The notes under the pieces were generated by a model. The model was not told where the DNA came from. It made no database searches and saw nothing but the letters and a program-made list of their open reading frames with translations. This document shows, piece after piece, positions 36,567-44,813 of a DNA stretch of 64,000 bases. Numbering within the stretch: the first letter of the stretch is position 1; each line of letters begins with the position of its first letter. Both the position numbers and the translations under genes were made by a program. Source of the DNA: JANQIV01 sp050117315 (GTDB taxonomy: Bacteria > Bacteroidota > Ignavibacteria > Ignavibacteriales > Melioribacteraceae); NCBI GenBank assembly GCA_050117315.1, contig JASFMY010000013.1:1-64000 (forward strand), written 5' to 3'.

Positions 36567-36953
36567 ATGACAGCGCCAATAATTGGAACTTTTATTCCCA
36601 TCATATTCATACTTGTATCGGGGATTGTTTGGGTATCTTGGATATACTTCCGTTCAAAAGAAAAACAAATGATGATAGAAAAAGGAATGAGCTACGAAGA
36701 AATGGTAGAATTCCTTAAGAGCAAAAGAAATCCGTTTATTGTGTTAAAGACCGGTATTGTAATTGCAATAAGCGGTATCGGCATTGGAATAGGAAGCTAT
36801 ATTGGAGAAAATTATCATGATATGGGTGGCCTAGCTGCGTTACCTATAATTAGCTTTATAGGTCTCGGCTTCATTGCTGCTTTCTATGCTACAAAAAAAT
36901 ATGAAGTTGATAACAATCCGGATTATGATACAAGAAAAAAGGCCGGTGAATAA
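36567..36953 (+). CDS. DUF6249-like membrane protein
   Basis: A 128-residue protein with three hydrophobic segments (residues 5-27, 53-74 and 83-105). A short charged loop after the first, RSKEKQMMIEKGMSYEEMV, resembles the DUF6249 family of small membrane proteins often found near ECF sigma factors in Bacteroidota. A purine-rich AAGGAGAT ribosome binding site lies before the ATG. It is divergent from the sigma factor gene, and the 195-base gap probably holds promoters for both. The function is unknown. Confidence 0.75.
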   Translation: MTAPIIGTFIPIIFILVSGIVWVSWIYFRSKEKQMMIEKGMSYEEMVEFLKSKRNPFIVLKTGIVIAISGIGIGIGSYIGENYHDMGGLAALPIISFIGLGFIAAFYATKKYEVDNNPDYDTRKKAGE

Positions 36954-36963
36954 CCGGCCTTTT
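36935..36963 (+). terminator. Rho-independent terminator overlapping the DUF6249 stop codon
   Basis: GGCCGGT at 36941-36947 pairs with ACCGGCC at 36953-36959, followed by TTTT and preceded by AAAAAA. The gene's TAA stop (36951-36953) sits in the loop and first stem base. The A/T flanks make it usable in both directions. Confidence 0.85.
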
Positions 36964-36997
36964 CTAAGAGTAATTATTATTTAGAAGCAACATTCAT

Positions 36998-37026
36998 AAA
37001 CCCAACGTCTTAAAGAAGTTGGGTTT
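36998..37026 (-). terminator. Terminator hairpin after trxB
   Basis: AAACCCAAC at 36998-37006 pairs with GTTGGGTTT at 37018-37026, with an 11-base loop. It lies 8 bases beyond the stop of the minus-strand trxB gene. Together with the hairpin at 36935 it separates two convergent genes. Confidence 0.75.
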
Positions 37027-37033
37027 ATATTTT

Positions 37034-37984
37034 CTAAGCAAGTTCTTTTTCTTCGAGCCACCTTTGAGCATCAATAGCAGCCATACACCCGCTACCCGCA
37101 GCAGTAATAGCCTGACGGTAAGTATAATCGGCAACATCCCCGGCAGCAAATACACCCTCAACAGAAGTATATGTTGAACCGGGTTTAACTTTTAAATATC
37201 CGTTATCATACATATCTAATTTACCTTTAAAAATACCCGTATTCGGTTTATGTCCGATGGCAATAAACAGTCCGTCAACTTCTACTTCTTCTTGAGAACC
37301 GTTTTGAGTATCTTCAAGAATAACGCTTTTCATTATTTTCTTGTTATCTTCTTCAACACCTTTCACTTCTTTTACAACCTTGTTCAAAAGGAATTTTATC
37401 TTTGGATTTTTCTTTGCTCTTTCAAGCATAATACTCGAAGCCCTGAAACCTTCTCTTCTGTGAACTATTGCAACTTCACTTCCAAACTTGGTAAGATATA
37501 ATGCTTCTTCCAGCGCAGTGTCTCCGCCGCCTACAACCATAATTTTTTGATCTCTGAAGAAGAAACCGTCACACGTTGCGCATGCAGAAACACCGTAACC
37601 CATAAATTTTGATTCGCTTTCCAATCCCAGCAATTTAGCCGATGCCCCGGTTGAAACTATTACTGCGTCGGCTGTATAAACTTCCGAGCCGGATTTCAAA
37701 ACAAAGGGCCTTTGTGTGAAATCAACTTCGGTAATTTCTTTAAATAAACATGTAGCGTCGAACCGCTGCGCTTGTCTTCTCATAACGTCCATCAATTCGG
37801 GCCCCATAATCCCGTTTTCAAATCCCGGGTAATTTTCAATATCTGTTGTAATCGTTAATTGTCCGCCGGGCTGTATTCCTTCAAATACCAGCGGATTTAG
37901 ATTTGCTCTTCCGGCATATAAAGCGGCTGTTAAGCCTGCAGGTCCCGATCCTATTATTATCAACTTATGATGATTTTCAGCCAT
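37034..37984 (-). CDS. trxB: Thioredoxin-disulfide reductase
   Basis: A 316-residue flavoprotein that reduces thioredoxin with NADPH. FAD site: IIGSGPAGLTAALYAGR. Redox centre: ACATCDGFFF, a C-A-T-C pair. NADPH site: VVGGGDTALEEALYL, followed by HRREGFRAS with the Arg residues that bind the 2'-phosphate. C-terminal FAD site: GVFAAGDVAD. Length and motif order are standard for the low-molecular-weight bacterial enzyme. The gene stands alone with its own terminator. Confidence 0.95.
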   Translation of the reverse strand: MAENHHKLIIIGSGPAGLTAALYAGRANLNPLVFEGIQPGGQLTITTDIENYPGFENGIMGPELMDVMRRQAQRFDATCLFKEITEVDFTQRPFVLKSGSEVYTADAVIVSTGASAKLLGLESESKFMGYGVSACATCDGFFFRDQKIMVVGGGDTALEEALYLTKFGSEVAIVHRREGFRASSIMLERAKKNPKIKFLLNKVVKEVKGVEEDNKKIMKSVILEDTQNGSQEEVEVDGLFIAIGHKPNTGIFKGKLDMYDNGYLKVKPGSTYTSVEGVFAAGDVADYTYRQAITAAGSGCMAAIDAQRWLEEKELA

Positions 37985-38205
37985 TAATTATTCCTCATTT
38001 ATCTTTCTATAAAATTATTTTTTTCGACAAGTAAATATTTTTCCCGGTTACTAACTTATGCCTTTCAGACAATAATTGCTCAAGTTTTTGGTTCCCAAAA
38101 TATTGCGCGGTCATAAGTTCAAAAGAACGAAAAAGCAATGACAATGTTAAAATTTCCGATTTCTTAACTAATAAGATTCATAAAAATTTGGAAGGATTCT
38201 TGAGG

Positions 38206-39132
38206 CTATTTTGACGGGTTTATAAAATCGGCGTTGCGTTTCAATCCTTTTAACTTTGTTCTTAAAATAGGACTTTCGGCAAAACGCTTTTTGAATTCAG
38301 AATTTGTCATCTTTTCAATTTCATCAAAAAATAACTCCTTATTCCCTTCCCGGTAAAATTCTTCTTCCCCCGTCGGTTTTGAAATCTTCTTGTTCCACGG
38401 ACAAACATCCTGGCAGATATCGCAGCCAAAAATCCAGTTGTCAAACTTGCCGGAAAATTCTTCCGGGATTTCGCCTTTATTTTCAATTGTTAAATACGAG
38501 ATGCACCTGTTTGCGTCAACAACACCTTCTGCAACTATGGCCTCGGTAGGACAAGCATCAATACACGCGGTGCAGTTTCCGCAAAAATCTCCAATCGGTT
38601 CGTTGTACTCAAATTCATAATTTGTAATAACAGTGGCGATGAAAAACCAGCTACCGTAATTTTTGTTTATCACGTTGGAGTGTTTGCCCAACCAACCCAT
38701 CCCGGATTTTACCGCCCAGACCTGGTCCATTACGGGGCCTGTATCAACGTAGGTTTTCGCTTCGAAATTTGGGTCAATGTCTTTCAACCGCTCAATAAGT
38801 TTATCAAGCCTTTCCCAAATTATAAAATGATAATCTTTTCCCCATGCGTATCTCGAAACCTTACCGGCTCCTTTTTTATTTTCATGCTTTTCTCCGGTGT
38901 AATAATTTAGTCCGAGAGAGATTACACTTTTGGCGTCGGGGAAAATCTTGGTTACATCTCTCCGTTTATCAAGATTGCGTTCCATGTAAGCCATCCCCGC
39001 TTGATAACCGTTTTTTAGCCATTCTTCTAGCTTGTCAGTTTCTTTATCAAGGGTTTCCGCTTTTGAAAAACCGATTAGGTCAAAACCTAATTCCCCGGAT
39101 AATTCTATTACTTTTTGGTTGATGATTCTCAT
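38206..39132 (-). CDS. queG: Epoxyqueuosine reductase
   Basis: A 308-residue cobalamin-dependent iron-sulfur enzyme performing the last step of queuosine synthesis in tRNA. DTGPVMDQVWAVKSGMGWLG is the conserved substrate/cobalamin region. Two [4Fe-4S] motifs are seen: CGNCTACIDACPTEAI and CDICQDVCPWNKK. The C-terminal HEAT-repeat extension found in longer homologues is missing, giving the short form. It is transcribed in the same direction as the Rieske and MBL genes upstream. Confidence 0.93.
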   Translation of the reverse strand: MRIINQKVIELSGELGFDLIGFSKAETLDKETDKLEEWLKNGYQAGMAYMERNLDKRRDVTKIFPDAKSVISLGLNYYTGEKHENKKGAGKVSRYAWGKDYHFIIWERLDKLIERLKDIDPNFEAKTYVDTGPVMDQVWAVKSGMGWLGKHSNVINKNYGSWFFIATVITNYEFEYNEPIGDFCGNCTACIDACPTEAIVAEGVVDANRCISYLTIENKGEIPEEFSGKFDNWIFGCDICQDVCPWNKKISKPTGEEEFYREGNKELFFDEIEKMTNSEFKKRFAESPILRTKLKGLKRNADFINPSK

Positions 39133-39179
39133 CTTTGAATGGAACGCAGATTTTTATGATTGTTATGATAAATTATGAT

Positions 39180-39509
39180 TTACCAATTATAATCTTTCTT
39201 TGTTACTTTAACAAAAACTTCGTCGTTTTTAATTTTTACTTTATAGGATTGTAATCCTCTTCCCTTACCAAGGTTGCCGGTTTCTAGATCGAATTCCCAG
39301 CCATGAACAGGACAGCCGACTTTTCCGTTTTCAATGTAGCCGTCATACATCAATGCGGTTTTTTGATGCGGGCAAATATTACTTAACGCATATATTTTCC
39401 CGTCAACTTTGAATACTGCAACATCAACGTCGTCTACTAAAAATCTTTTACCTTCTCCTTCTTTTAATTCATCAACTTTACATACCTTGAAAAAACCGTT
39501 ATCACTCAT
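39180..39509 (-). CDS. Rieske [2Fe-2S] ferredoxin-like protein (NirD type)
   Basis: A 109-residue Rieske-domain protein. The cluster ligands are in ICPHQKTAL (C-x-H) and GCPVHGWEFDLETG (C-x-x-H), with YKVKIKNDEVFVKV closing the fold. It resembles the nitrite reductase small subunit and toluene-dioxygenase-type ferredoxins. No reductase or oxygenase large subunit is adjacent, so it is probably a stand-alone electron carrier. Its ATG overlaps the last base of the MBL gene stop region, so they are translationally coupled. Confidence 0.85.
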   Translation of the reverse strand: MSDNGFFKVCKVDELKEGEGKRFLVDDVDVAVFKVDGKIYALSNICPHQKTALMYDGYIENGKVGCPVHGWEFDLETGNLGKGRGLQSYKVKIKNDEVFVKVTKKDYNW

Positions 39510-40357
39510 TAAATCAATTCCGTAAATTTTTCCTTAACGGCAAAGCCTTTTTCAGTTCTCTGAATTGTGACCGCGGCATATTCAGGATCGTGTTCAAAGA
39601 AAATTTTCCAGTTTTCTTTTACTGCACGGGGCAAAATTTCCTTTTTCTCTTTTATGGTTACAAGCGGCTGAAGATCATAACCCATTACATAAGGAACAGG
39701 AACGTGAGAAGAAGTAGGCATTAAATCCGCGCAGTATAAAAGTGTTTCAGAAGAGTCTGAAATTTTTATCATCTGCTGGGCAAAGGTATGACCGTTTATT
39801 AAAATAAATTCAATTTCATCGTCAAACTGTAATTGGTCATGAAGTAAGTTTAAGATTCCTTCTTCAACCAAAGGGATAAAACGTGTTTCAACAAAACTCG
39901 CGCGGTCTTTTTCAGACGGATTTCTTGCCCAGTCAAAATGATCCTGCTGAACATGATATTTTGCGTTGGGGAAAGTCGGCACAAATTTATTACCGTCAAA
40001 ATATGTTGAACCGCCGGTATGATCGAAATGTAGGTGAGTTAAAATTACATCCGTGATCTCCGCTGGGTTAATCCCTTTTTCCACCAGAGCATTTATTATA
40101 TCGGGATTGGATTCTTCAACCCGGTAAATGTTATTAAACTTTCCGTCCCAATCGCTTCCTATACCGGTATCAATTAATATTTTTTTAGAATCACTTTGCA
40201 GGTACAAACATCTGCAGCCGAGCTTTATCCTATTTTTTTCATCCGGTGTGTTTGTTCTTTCCCAAAGCGATTTAGGCACAACACCGAACATCGCACCGCC
40301 GTCAAGCGCGAAAAAGCCTGTCTGTATACTATTTATTTTGTATTTGCCTATTTTCAT
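39509..40357 (-). CDS. MBL-fold metallo-hydrolase
   Basis: A 282-residue metallo-beta-lactamase-fold hydrolase. The metal-binding signature THLHFDHTGG is intact. The further ligands are the His in FILINGHTF, the Asp in LLYCADLMPTSSHV, and the His in KIFFEHDPEYA. No signal peptide is seen, so it is cytoplasmic. Substrates in this family range from lactones to thioesters and cannot be chosen here. It is coupled to the Rieske protein gene, which suggests a shared but unknown pathway. Confidence 0.88.
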   Translation of the reverse strand: MKIGKYKINSIQTGFFALDGGAMFGVVPKSLWERTNTPDEKNRIKLGCRCLYLQSDSKKILIDTGIGSDWDGKFNNIYRVEESNPDIINALVEKGINPAEITDVILTHLHFDHTGGSTYFDGNKFVPTFPNAKYHVQQDHFDWARNPSEKDRASFVETRFIPLVEEGILNLLHDQLQFDDEIEFILINGHTFAQQMIKISDSSETLLYCADLMPTSSHVPVPYVMGYDLQPLVTIKEKKEILPRAVKENWKIFFEHDPEYAAVTIQRTEKGFAVKEKFTELI

Positions 40358-40602
40358 AGTCTGCCTGAATAATTATTTGAAAACATAACAACAAATTTAA
40401 GATTTTCTTCCGACTTTCGATCTTATTAATTGAGCTAAATATATTATTGATTGCCGGTTGTTTGCCAAAAGTTAATATTTTGTGAATATGACTAAGGCTC
40501 CTATCGAATTGTAAATATTGACTGTTCCATTTGCTAATAAGAATGACTTAAAGTAGAAAAATCATCTTTGATTTATTTTTTGTATATGCCGGAACATCTA
40601 TA

Positions 40603-40836
40603 ATGTTTTTAGGTCTTTTGACAATTTACTCTTCATTTGCTCTAAAGAGGAAAGAAAAATGGGCTATAATAATAACAATAAGTTCGGGAATATTTATTGC
40701 TGCCGGAAATATTTTAGCAATAACATTTGCAAAGTTCGGAAATCCTTTAATATACGTTGGACTTATATGTGCGGTCTCGAATGTGATACTATTGTTGATT
40801 TTTTCAAAAAAGGAAGAATATTCTCCGAAGATATAA
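40603..40836 (+). CDS. Short membrane protein, possibly truncated
   Basis: A 77-residue protein with two or three hydrophobic segments (WAIIITISSGIFIAAGNILA, then IYVGLICAVSNVILLLIFS) and a lysine-rich end. The frame stays open about 45 bases upstream of the ATG and adds a further hydrophobic stretch (IIFDLFFVYAGTSI) with no start codon, so the gene may have lost its front. No ribosome binding site is obvious and no family is recognised. It borders the repeat island that follows. Confidence 0.4.
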   Translation: MFLGLLTIYSSFALKRKEKWAIIITISSGIFIAAGNILAITFAKFGNPLIYVGLICAVSNVILLLIFSKKEEYSPKI

Positions 40837-40986
40837 CATAGGACTCCTTTTTATCTTCCCCTTCCCTAATGTAAACTTTCATTGCTTCGGAATTTATGTA
40901 TTCAAGTTTTAAGTTCAACAACTCTTCTAAACTAGATATGGAGAGTAGTGTTATGTCAACAATGAAGTGTCGAGTCCCATTTATGA

Positions 40987-41099
40987 TGCCATTTCGAATC
41001 CCAGGCGTTCCGCTAGGCGGATTCTCCAATGGCGGGAAATCTTATAAGTCGGTAAAGGAAAGATTTCTCAGTCGCAAAAAGCGCTCCTTCGAAATGGCA
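40987..41099. repeat. 113-bp interspersed palindromic element
   Basis: TGCCATTTCGAA at 40987-40998 is the exact inverse of TTCGAAATGGCA at 41088-41099. The inside carries GGCGGATTCTCC, GGCGGGAAATCTT and AAGATTTCTC-like strings shared with the element at 34821-35008. It is non-coding. The 40840-40986 stretch before it shows no clear feature. Confidence 0.65.
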
Positions 41100-41132
41100 A
41101 TCCTGGAGTATCACGACATTTTATTCGCCGGA

Positions 41133-41363
41133 GATAAATTTTCTATCATCATTGATACTTTTTTATAGAACATTGATATATTTTTTATCATCGCTGATAT
41201 TTTTTTATAGAACGTTGATATATTTTTTATCATCGCTGATACTTTTTTATAGAACGTTGATATATTTTTTATCATCGCTGATATTTTTTTATAGAACGTT
41301 GATAAATTTTCTATCATCGTTGATATATTTTTATAGAACGTTGATACCTTCTTCTAGCACAAT
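41133..41363. repeat. 21-bp minisatellite with alternating units (42-bp superperiod)
   Basis: Eleven consecutive 21-base units run from 41133, the last one degenerate. Two unit types alternate: GATATTTTTTTATAGAACGTT and GATATATTTTTTATCATCGCT. Both strands remain open because the period is a multiple of three. The plus-strand reading is a heptapeptide repeat (LILFYRT/LIYFLSS). It resembles the array at 16897-17085 in period and in its T-rich core, but the variable halves differ. No ribosome binding site or flanking coding sequence supports translation. Confidence 0.85.
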
Positions 41364-41494
41364 TGCATATTGAATGTCAAAATGGCAGCATGCAAACTGT
41401 CCCCCATATTAAGTCTTTCATCACGAACCTGTCGGTCTTTTGGCAGGTGAAGTGATTTCTGTGCTGTGACTGCCCGCCTTCTTCCGGCTCATAG

Positions 41495-41609
41495 TATACT
41501 TGTTACAAATTGGTTTTGGGATTTTGCGATAAAGTCCTCTCTTTTTAAGAGAGGATTTAGGTGAGTTTTAAATAAAAGCAAAACCCCAAAACCAATTTGG
41601 CTTGTGTAT
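41495..41609 (+). mobile_element. 116-bp palindromic element, copy 2
   Basis: It begins TATACTTGTTACAAATTGG and ends CCAATTTGGCTTGTGTAT, with the central hairpin CCTCTCTTTTTAAGAGAGG. The orientation is opposite to copy 1 and the same as copies at 48933 and 51287. It lies in a gene-free stretch between other repeats. See the first copy at 35013 for the structure. Confidence 0.8.
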
Positions 41610-41819
41610 TATAAGCGTCAACTTAACCCAAGTGGATAGGCAAAATCCTAAGGTGATTAAAATAATAAGTTATAATTTCTTCGGGGGTCAACAAAAACAA
41701 ATACTTGGTGGTAAATTTATCAACGTGGGTTAACGATGAATGTAATGTTTTATAGCTCCGGCATTCAGAGTATGTTGCAGAACTCAATTAGATTTTCCAA
41801 TAGCCACGTGCTTCAGAGA

Positions 41820-41925
41820 CTGTGTGAAAATTCACGTTGTAGGGCGATTTGGTAAATCGCCCATACAAATTTTTGAGGTAAATAAGTTGGGCGAAACAGC
41901 ATTTCGCCCTACGGTTTTCACACAG
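41820..41925. repeat. Palindromic element with CTGTGTGAAAA ends
   Basis: CTGTGTGAAAA at 41820-41830 is the exact inverse of TTTTCACACAG at 41915-41925. Two internal hairpins follow each other: GGGCGATTT/AAATCGCCC and GGGCGAAA/TTTCGCCC. The three-hairpin layout and lack of coding content mark a miniature interspersed element unlike the others in this window. Confidence 0.7.
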
Positions 41926-41977
41926 CTTCTTCAGCATGTGGAAATAAAAAACAACTGGAATCCGCGCTTTCCCGGGC

Positions 41978-42103
41978 AATGCTGTCAACTTAAGACTGCA
42001 TTTATAATAACTAGGAGTCATTCCCAAATGCTTTAATCGGGAATCTTCTAAAAAATAGATCCCGTGTAAGACCATCACGGAATGTCCTTATGTTGACAGC
42101 ATT
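41978..42103. repeat. Palindromic element with AATGCTGTCAAC ends
   Basis: AATGCTGTCAAC at 41978-41989 is the exact inverse of GTTGACAGCATT at 42092-42103. The inside includes GTCATTCCC and ATCGGGAATC, echoing the element at 15063-15163. It is non-coding. The remaining 42104-42230 shows no clear feature before the GH43 gene end. Confidence 0.6.
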
Positions 42104-42230
42104 GATTTGCAGAAACATTGTGATGAATACCTGATAACAAGTTCTTAAGATTAAGTTAAAAAAAAGATAAAACACAGAAACTCAAATCGCATCTTTGAAG
42201 TAAATACCAATTTACAACCTATCCAAAAAC

Positions 42231-43226
42231 TTAATAAGGCTTACCCACAATAATTTTATCCCCGGAATCGTCCACTTCAAACAGGTGTGGAATGCGAATA
42301 GTCCGCCCGTTGACACTCTTATGGCTGTGAACAGACATCAGGAGTTTCCCTTCAAAAGTACGGAACAACATACCGTGCCCGAAATTTGGCGGCGTAATCG
42401 GTTCTTTTTCCTGCACCCAGGGACCATCCAGTGTACCGCTTTCAGAGTAAGCCACGCCTTGTGTATAATCACTAAAGACCCAGCTTGTCCACAACATTCC
42501 TAATTTCCCGGTTTGGGTATAGAACAGCCACGGGCCGTCCGTTACTTTGTTGGGGATTATGTTTCCTTCTTCATCGTATTCCCTGCTCCATGGTGAGTCA
42601 CTTGCACGAAACAGAACTTTCCCTTCGCCAATAGTACCGCTTAAGTCGGGCTTCAATTCTATTTTCTCAATAGTTCCGTTCCAGTTTTGTAGCCATTCAT
42701 AACAATAAACCATATAAGGTTTGCCGTCTTTATCCACCCAAAATGTACCGTCAAGTGTCGGTTTGTCCGGAGGCAAATATATGGAGTCTTTCATAGAGAC
42801 ATAAGGTCCGTCGGGTTTATCGCTGACTAATACGTGACTGGCCCGCCGTTCTATTACGTTTCCTTTCACGGTATCAATTTTCACACTCCGGTTCGTAAAG
42901 GTGGCAAAGTAGTAATATTTGCCTTTGTAATAATGCAGTTCTGCCGCCCAAATCATAGGGCTCGGCCCCATCCATGAACCGGGATCAGTTTTTGCCACTA
43001 TGTAGGGACCTGTCCATTTTCTCAGGTCTTTACTTTTCCATAACAATCCGCCCGTACCCGTCATATAATAAGTTGAAGTATTTTTATCGGCTAAAATACA
43101 CGGGTCGCTAAGCCGGATAGAATCTAAGAGTATATCCTCTTTAAATTCAGGTTTCCAGTTCTGTGAAAAAACCGGTGTAAGGTTTAATGCAATTATTAAA
43201 GCAGTTATAATTTTTTTGTAGTTCAT
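42231..43226 (-). CDS. Glycoside hydrolase family 43 (arabinosidase/xylosidase-like)
   Basis: A 331-residue secreted enzyme with a five-bladed beta-propeller fold. A signal peptide (about 1-22, ending VFSQ) is followed by RLSDPCILADKNTSTYYMTG with the general-base Asp. MIWAAELHYYKGKYYYFATF and LDGTFWVDKDGKPYMVYCYE supply the pKa-modulating Asp region, and VTDGPWLFYTQTGKLGML follows. Family members remove or cut arabinose or xylose units of plant hemicellulose. The C-terminal Con A-like domain of longer GH43s is absent here, while a decayed one lies at 48491-49150. Confidence 0.87.
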   Translation of the reverse strand: MNYKKIITALIIALNLTPVFSQNWKPEFKEDILLDSIRLSDPCILADKNTSTYYMTGTGGLLWKSKDLRKWTGPYIVAKTDPGSWMGPSPMIWAAELHYYKGKYYYFATFTNRSVKIDTVKGNVIERRASHVLVSDKPDGPYVSMKDSIYLPPDKPTLDGTFWVDKDGKPYMVYCYEWLQNWNGTIEKIELKPDLSGTIGEGKVLFRASDSPWSREYDEEGNIIPNKVTDGPWLFYTQTGKLGMLWTSWVFSDYTQGVAYSESGTLDGPWVQEKEPITPPNFGHGMLFRTFEGKLLMSVHSHKSVNGRTIRIPHLFEVDDSGDKIIVGKPY

Positions 43227-43250
43227 AATTTATTAACCGTTATAATTAAT

Positions 43251-44363
43251 TCAGAATTTGATGTTTAATTTCCAATGACCGGCTAACTTTTCTGCTTCTT
43301 TTTTAGTTAATTGTATCACTGCACCATGTTTGGGCGAAGTGAAATTCGTGGTCTTCATTACCCCGTTATTAAAATGTCCAATATCTTTAAAGGTGACAAA
43401 ATCTGTTGTTTCGCAAAATCCAAAATTGTGAGGTTTGATGCTGAAAATATCATACATTAAAACACATTTTTCTTCGCCGATACGTTTCCAAACATTTGGT
43501 GCTTCACAAGCGCCCGGTTCAAGATCGACCCAATCCGGATTGTAAACATACCCTTTGTTTATGCTGTCTGAAAATGCTAGCTTAATGCCGCCCGGATTTT
43601 CCTGTGCAACATACATCATACAATAGCGTTCATCGGGCAACCTGGTTATGTCAGCATCTAAAATCTGAATATCAGGATTTGGATACTCAAAGAGGATTTT
43701 AGGAAATGTAGTAAGTTTTGTAAAATCATCATCAGTGTAAGCATAGTAAAGTTTTGTAAGTCCATGCCCTATTCGCATAGTAAAATATATCATCATCTTC
43801 TCTGCTTCAGGATCATAAACGGTTTGGGGAGCCCATGAGCATCCCATTTCTTTTAATTCGGGAAAAGCTTTGTTAAGGTGAAAATTACTATGCGTCCAGT
43901 GGATAAGGTCAAACGATTTCATCAGTACAAAACCGCGGTTATTGCCCCAATCATATTTCTCCTGCTCCCTTTCCCATCTGGTAGTACGGTAACCCATTTG
44001 CTGCCCGAATATGTGAAGGTCTGTCATTGTAAGATAAAAAGCCCCGTCCGGTCCGCGGGATATATGGGGATCACGAATTCCTTTTTGACTGGCGATCGTA
44101 TCGCCGCCTACAATCGGTCTGCCGTCGTTTACGTCTGTAAATGTATATCCATCCGTACTTAAAGCAAAATGAAGACTATGCGTATTGTCCTTAAAATAAA
44201 CCAGCAAGTAAGCTTCCATATCTTCTTCATTTGATTTTGAGTTATTGCTTTGTGAATTACAGAAGCACATTAAAAATAATAAAGCTAATAAAATCAATGC
44301 CGGTTTAGCGATTTTCTGAATGTTTGTTTGAATACATGAATAAAGATGTAATGTGTTTTTCAT
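43251..44363 (-). CDS. GH43-like lipoprotein, probable glycoside hydrolase
   Basis: A 370-residue protein with a lipoprotein-type signal (LALLFLMCFCNSQSN; Cys near residue 35). The body shows the beta-propeller repeats of GH43-type enzymes: GIRDPHISRGPDGAFYLTMT, then EMGCSWAPQTVYDPEAEKMM with YFTMR, then LDADITRLPDERYCMMY and LEPGACEAPNVWK. It lies 24 bases upstream of the other GH43 gene on the same strand, so the two form an operon. One enzyme would be surface-anchored and the other released. The exact sugar specificity cannot be read. Confidence 0.8.
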   Translation of the reverse strand: MKNTLHLYSCIQTNIQKIAKPALILLALLFLMCFCNSQSNNSKSNEEDMEAYLLVYFKDNTHSLHFALSTDGYTFTDVNDGRPIVGGDTIASQKGIRDPHISRGPDGAFYLTMTDLHIFGQQMGYRTTRWEREQEKYDWGNNRGFVLMKSFDLIHWTHSNFHLNKAFPELKEMGCSWAPQTVYDPEAEKMMIYFTMRIGHGLTKLYYAYTDDDFTKLTTFPKILFEYPNPDIQILDADITRLPDERYCMMYVAQENPGGIKLAFSDSINKGYVYNPDWVDLEPGACEAPNVWKRIGEEKCVLMYDIFSIKPHNFGFCETTDFVTFKDIGHFNNGVMKTTNFTSPKHGAVIQLTKKEAEKLAGHWKLNIKF

Positions 44364-44496
44364 TTTTTTAGTTTTTTTAACTTAAAAGGTAGACTTAATA
44401 AATCATTGGTATTCATCTGTGAAGCGTAACTTTTTTATAATAAATAATAGAATAAAAAGTTTTTAATAAGAATTAAATATAATCACTTTTCAAATG

Positions 44497-44527
44497 TTTG
44501 CAAATACGGATAGATTTATTATTTTTG
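44497..44527 (+). promoter_or_regulatory. Bacteroidota-type promoter for the antitoxin-like gene
   Basis: TTTG at 44497-44500 and TATTTTTG at 44520-44527, separated by 19 bases, match the -33/-7 consensus TTTG-N19-21-TAnnTTTG of Bacteroidota housekeeping promoters. The ATG of the downstream gene is at 44551, leaving a leader of about 15-20 bases. Confidence 0.7.
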
Positions 44528-44550
44528 TACGTATTGAATGCGGTCGGTAA

Positions 44551-44802
44551 ATGGATACTACATTAACACTAAAACTAAATAAACAGGTAATTGACAAAGC
44601 CAAAAAATATACTGCTTCTCAAAAAAAGAGCCTTTCAAGAATGATAGAATCTTACCTCAAATCATTAATTGATGAGAAGCCTTCAAATAATCAAAGTGAA
44701 ATTGAGACTTCTCCTTTCGTAAAAAGTCTGTCGACCGGGGTAAAAATTCCGGCAGATCTTGATTATAAAAAGGAATATGGAAAACATTTAATAACCAAAT
44801 AA
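44551..44802 (+). CDS. DUF6364 ribbon-helix-helix antitoxin, apparently orphaned
   Basis: An 83-residue protein with an N-terminal ribbon-helix-helix pattern (TTLTLKLNKQVIDKAKKYTA, then SLSRMIESYLKSLI) and the DUF6364-type tail (SPFVKSLSTGVKIPADLDYK, then EYGKHLITK). These antitoxins normally precede a PIN-domain (VapC) RNase that overlaps or follows directly. Here the next gene, 11 bases later, is an exported alpha/beta hydrolase and no PIN gene is present. It is either an orphan left by toxin loss or a recruited regulator of its neighbour. A good promoter lies upstream. Confidence 0.82.
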   Translation: MDTTLTLKLNKQVIDKAKKYTASQKKSLSRMIESYLKSLIDEKPSNNQSEIETSPFVKSLSTGVKIPADLDYKKEYGKHLITK

Positions 44803-44813
44803 AAGCTATTGTC

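Noticed and set aside
40763..41029. 88-residue minus-strand frame with a protein-like middle (LEELLNLKLEYINSEAMKVY)
   Set aside because: Its start lies inside a palindromic repeat and its end runs antisense into the membrane gene. It may be debris, but it cannot be supported as a gene.
41133..41363. CRISPR array
   Set aside because: Units are directly abutting 21-mers in two alternating types, with no unique spacers, no conserved 25-40 base repeats and no cas genes.
41111..41373. Open frames on both strands across the second minisatellite
   Set aside because: Same reason: period-driven openness with no start signal or flanking coding sequence.
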